Program-made: the position numbers and the translations under genes
Source: Enoplosus armatus
Taxonomy: Eukaryota; Chordata; Actinopteri; Centrarchiformes; Enoplosidae
NCBI RefSeq assembly: GCF_043641665.1
Contig: NC_092181.1
Span: forward strand, 21,894,463 to 21,958,462
Reading direction: 5' to 3'
Length of the DNA stretch: 64,000 nt
Shown: one piece after another, positions 61,591-64,000 of the stretch
Layout of the letters: every line of letters starts with the position of its first letter
Position numbering within the stretch: position 1 is the stretch's first letter
The notes under the pieces: model-generated
What the model saw: only the letters and a program-made list of their open reading frames with translations
What the model was told of the DNA's origin: nothing
Databases searched by the model: none

Positions 61591-63289
61591 CTAAAAACCA
61601 TTTGCAGTTTTCGTTGTACGACGTTAGTCCAATAAAGTGGTCATGTTGGACTGCCAGGAACCTCCCCGAGTGTTTGTTCTTGATGATGACGGCTCTGTGA
61701 TGGCTCCGGTCTGTCTGATCCACCAACATCAGCCACTCTTCACGCACAGATGGACTGGCCTCAGATTGGACCCGGTTCCTGATTGGGTCAAACCCTGCAG
61801 AGGGACAGACAGTGTGTTTAAAACTTTTTTTTTTATATTGTCTCTTCAGAATTGCCAGTTGTACAGACATGGAAACAAACATTGCCTTTTTTCCAGCTTG
61901 CAATGTGAAGTTTACTTTGCTCCATTTAATAAAGACCACATTTTTCGCATTCTTGCTGTTTCTTTTGTTCAGTAAAGATTAGTGTCTGTACTTACCGAGG
62001 TATCTGTTGGAGACGACGTTCCTGTAGTATTTACAGCCATTACCCTTAATCTCCTCCCAGTAGCAATTATCTCCAGGTATCTCACTGAGCTCCACTGTGC
62101 TTGTGGTGTCACCAGTTGGGTGGGTTAGCTGCTCACCTGTCAAAGTACATTGTTAACCACAATTACAAAAAGTACATTTTCAGGCCTATTCAAGTGGTAT
62201 CTATTCATGCAGTTAGAAAATTACAGCAACATCTTCACAATTTCCCACTTACACCTGGACATCCGTGTGCACAGCTGTCATTCAAACTACTTTCTACCAA
62301 ACAAGGAGTCCATATGAAAACTGTTAGTGTGTCAAAACACACCCTGGGAACGGCAACGTCGGGCGGGGGGCCCACCACTTCGGTCCAGACTGAAATAACT
62401 ATTGGATGGATTTCCGTGACATTTTGTACAGACGTTCATGGTCCCCAGAGGAAGAATTTCTTTGTTTAGTTTTTTTTTACCTGACTCTTGGATGTAGAGC
62501 TTTGAGAGAGCATGGCGAAAGCCTCGGCCCGGTTTCTTCTTCAGGCAGGGTTTTGATGGTTCTTGCTGATCCACCGTCTCCCCTGAAGGTTCTTCGACTG
62601 CCAGGAGGTGACCGGCGTTGAACATGATCTCCTCCTCCAGAGACCTGAGACACATCTCAAACTGCTCCTCATCCTCTTCTGCATTTCTGAAAGTAGATGT
62701 CAGACAGATGTTTAATCAGTTTTTAAATGAAATATAAGCGCAAATGTTTCATTGATGGGATACTTTACACTTTTTGTACCAAAATGAGAGGATGAGGCGG
62801 TTGAAAAATGTGTCACATGTCCTATTTGAAGGGCCTCCTCACCTGAAGTCCACCCACAGCAGGCCTGCAGTGATCAGTCCCAGCCACTCACTGGCCTCCC
62901 AGTTGTTGGCCAGCATGACGGGCACCATGATGACCTCCCTGGTGTCTGCGTAGTTGAGCTCTTTCTTACAGCTGCGGGACGCCTGGTAAGCTGGAGTCAT
63001 GAACGGACAAATCACCACAGCCTCCTCCACGCCTGCAGCCATCCTGAAAACACACACACACACACAGCTTCTGCTTAAAGAGACCAAATGTGTTCTAATT
63101 TATCCCATCAATGATTTATAATAGAGGTTTATCCACATTCTTCTGTACTCACGCATCGTTTATGTTCCCCGTCACCCCTCCTTCGATATCCATCCACACT
63201 GGCAGCCCGTCATCTCTGAGGCGGTCATATATCTTCTTCACAAGAGCCTGGTCATCCCACTGGTAGGAGAGCATAATATGAGCTGGCAT
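61586..63289 (-). CDS. TIR-domain protein with C-terminal beta-trefoil-like region (unnamed)
   Basis: Five coding exons: 63289-63153, 63043-62843, 62686-62481, 62136-61996, 61794-61586 (894 nt, 297 aa). All junctions are GT-AG with phases 2,2,1,1. Residues 3-113 form a TIR fold: strand A HIMLSYQWDDQALVKKIYDRL, BB-loop region LPVWMDIEGG, strand C EEAVVICPFMT, helix C word SRSCKKEL, strand D VIMVPVML, then WLGLITAGLLWVDF. E74 in SxxCxxEL sits where plant and SARM1-type TIRs carry the catalytic glutamate for NAD cleavage. Residues 114-190 are an acidic then basic linker. Residues 205-297 carry a beta-trefoil/fascin-like word (NKHSGRFLAV...CKWFLE). No transmembrane segment or signal peptide is seen. 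Start ATG has A at -3, and an acceptor-like TTTCAG just upstream implies a 5'UTR exon. I do not recognise a named gene. Confidence 0.85.
61631..61636 (+). terminator. Poly(A) signal of plrg1
   Basis: AATAAA 228 nt after the plrg1 stop. It lies inside the last coding exon of the opposite-strand TIR gene. Confidence 0.65.
62345..62462. repeat. Dispersed teleost repeat in TIR gene intron 3
   Basis: CCACCACTTCGGTCCAGAC, TGAAATAACTATTGGATGGA, ACATTTTGTACAGACGTTC and ATGGTCCCCAGAGGAAGAA, the same family as 15560-15790. It ends about 20 bp from the exon 3 splice donor. Confidence 0.65.
63051..63066. repeat. (CA)n microsatellite beside a splice acceptor
   Basis: About eight CA units lie within about 8 bases of the exon 2 acceptor of the TIR gene. 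On its coding strand they form a GT run just before TTTTCAG. Confidence 0.85.
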
Positions 63290-63920
63290 TTTCTGTCTTT
63301 TTCACTGAAATCTGTGAGAAAACAGTCTTGTATGAAGCGTCTGTGGTGGATCTTTTGGAGGAAGTGAACAAAGTGACCCAGACAAAGGGAGACTCGGTAG
63401 CTATGCAGCTTGTTTACTCAGGTATACAGCTCAGGTTGCATCTGTTGCTTGGTTACAGTGCATGCAAGCACCGATGGGAGGATGCACGATGGCTAGTAAG
63501 CCCTGAGGGACCAATGAGGGCTCCACTACGATAATCAATTCTATGTGACCAAAGAATGACTGTAAAATGGAAGGCCTCATATAGTGTATCCTGGGACAAA
63601 TGCACTGGAAAGGTTTTTAACTGATATAGATTACAGGTGTAACTTATGTGAACTTGTCATTCTCCCAGTTATTCTTTCAGTGTATTTTCTCTTGACTCAG
63701 AAAAGCTTTTGACAGACACTTGGTGCCGTTATAGAACTGAGCTCAATATATTATTTTGAGCTCAATATAATAGATTAAATGATTCTTATTTGTGATTCAG
63801 TTAATTGTCTTACACGGAAAATAAATTTACAAAGCAAAAACAAAAATAATTCATAACAAAAAGCAGTCAGATCTTCTAAAGTTAGTTTGACTGCTGAAGG
63901 TTTGAGGTTACTCTTTATCT
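63290..63920. other. Upstream flank of the TIR gene, no gene recognised
   Basis: No supported coding feature. It may contain the TIR gene's untranslated first exon and promoter. A 13-bp direct repeat (TGAGCTCAATATA) occurs at 63738-63750 and 63757-63769. Confidence 0.45.
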
Positions 63921-63924
63921 TTTA

Positions 63925-64000
63925 ACCTCCCGGGCTCTGCCGATGTGCCCTTGAGCAAGGCACCGAACCCCCAACAGGTCATGTGGCCGCCCCATCACTC
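63925..64000. repeat. Dispersed teleost repeat, cut by window end
   Basis: GTGCCCTTGAGCAAGGCACC followed by GAACCCCCAAC and CGCCCC is the well-known core of a fish interspersed repeat. It continues past the window. Confidence 0.65.

Noticed and set aside
61637..61975. Plus-strand frame after plrg1
   Set aside because: Antisense shadow of the last TIR exon.
63328..63534. Plus-strand 68-codon frame (VVDLLEEVNKVTQ)
   Set aside because: Looks protein-like at first, but I found no paired exons, no known family and no stop/start logic; possibly an untranslated part of the TIR gene on the other strand.
1..64000. CRISPR arrays, operons, tRNA or rRNA genes
   Set aside because: None seen; the window is a eukaryotic nuclear locus and no tRNA-like A/B boxes with a foldable cloverleaf were recognised.

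Overview
The window is nuclear DNA from a ray-finned fish, most likely a percomorph teleost. The protein genes are split into vertebrate-type exons with GT-AG introns. The spaces between them hold teleost-type dispersed repeats, MITE-like elements and microsatellites. The microsynteny matches the vertebrate PLRG1 - fibrinogen - LRAT - NPY2R block (human 4q31-32). No bacterial, viral or CRISPR feature was seen.

Layout, left to right. 1-4045 has no recognisable gene. pdlim3 (+, 4046-15161, 7 coding exons, 313 aa) encodes a PDZ-LIM protein of the Z-disc/actin cytoskeleton, in the form carrying the ZM motif. 15.4-21.1 kb is repeat-rich intergenic DNA. npy2r (-, 22039-23142, single coding exon, 367 aa) is a neuropeptide Y/PYY receptor with a predicted 5'UTR exon near 24.4 kb. 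24.6-32.7 kb is intergenic. Two tandem lecithin retinol acyltransferase genes follow (-, 32878-34801 and 35893-37653). The second is 230 aa with the catalytic triad at the same residue numbers as human LRAT; the first is a shorter, more divergent paralogue. 37.9-44.1 kb is intergenic and includes a piggyBac-like MITE. A roughly 5-kb tandem segmental duplication carries two fibrinogen gamma-chain genes (+). Copy 1 (44839-48904, 432 aa) is intact. Copy 2 (49975-53511) has lost part of exon 3 and all of exon 4 and is probably a pseudogene. plrg1 (+, 55513-61403, 15 exons, 513 aa) is a WD40 subunit of the spliceosomal PRP19/CDC5L complex. Tail-to-tail with it, and overlapping its 3'UTR, is a five-exon gene (-, 61586-63289, 297 aa) encoding an N-terminal TIR domain with a possible NADase glutamate and a C-terminal beta-trefoil-like region. 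I cannot assign that gene to a named family; it is the best candidate here for something undescribed.

The genes do not form one pathway. They cover muscle cytoskeleton (pdlim3), neuropeptide signalling (npy2r), retinoid storage (lrat x2), coagulation (fgg x2), splicing (plrg1) and possibly innate immunity or NAD metabolism (TIR gene). Fibrinogen alpha and beta genes and RBM46, expected in this block from the human order, were not seen.

Exon boundaries were derived by hand from reading-frame continuity, GT-AG sites and remembered human proteins. Untranslated exons and transcription starts are only partly resolved.
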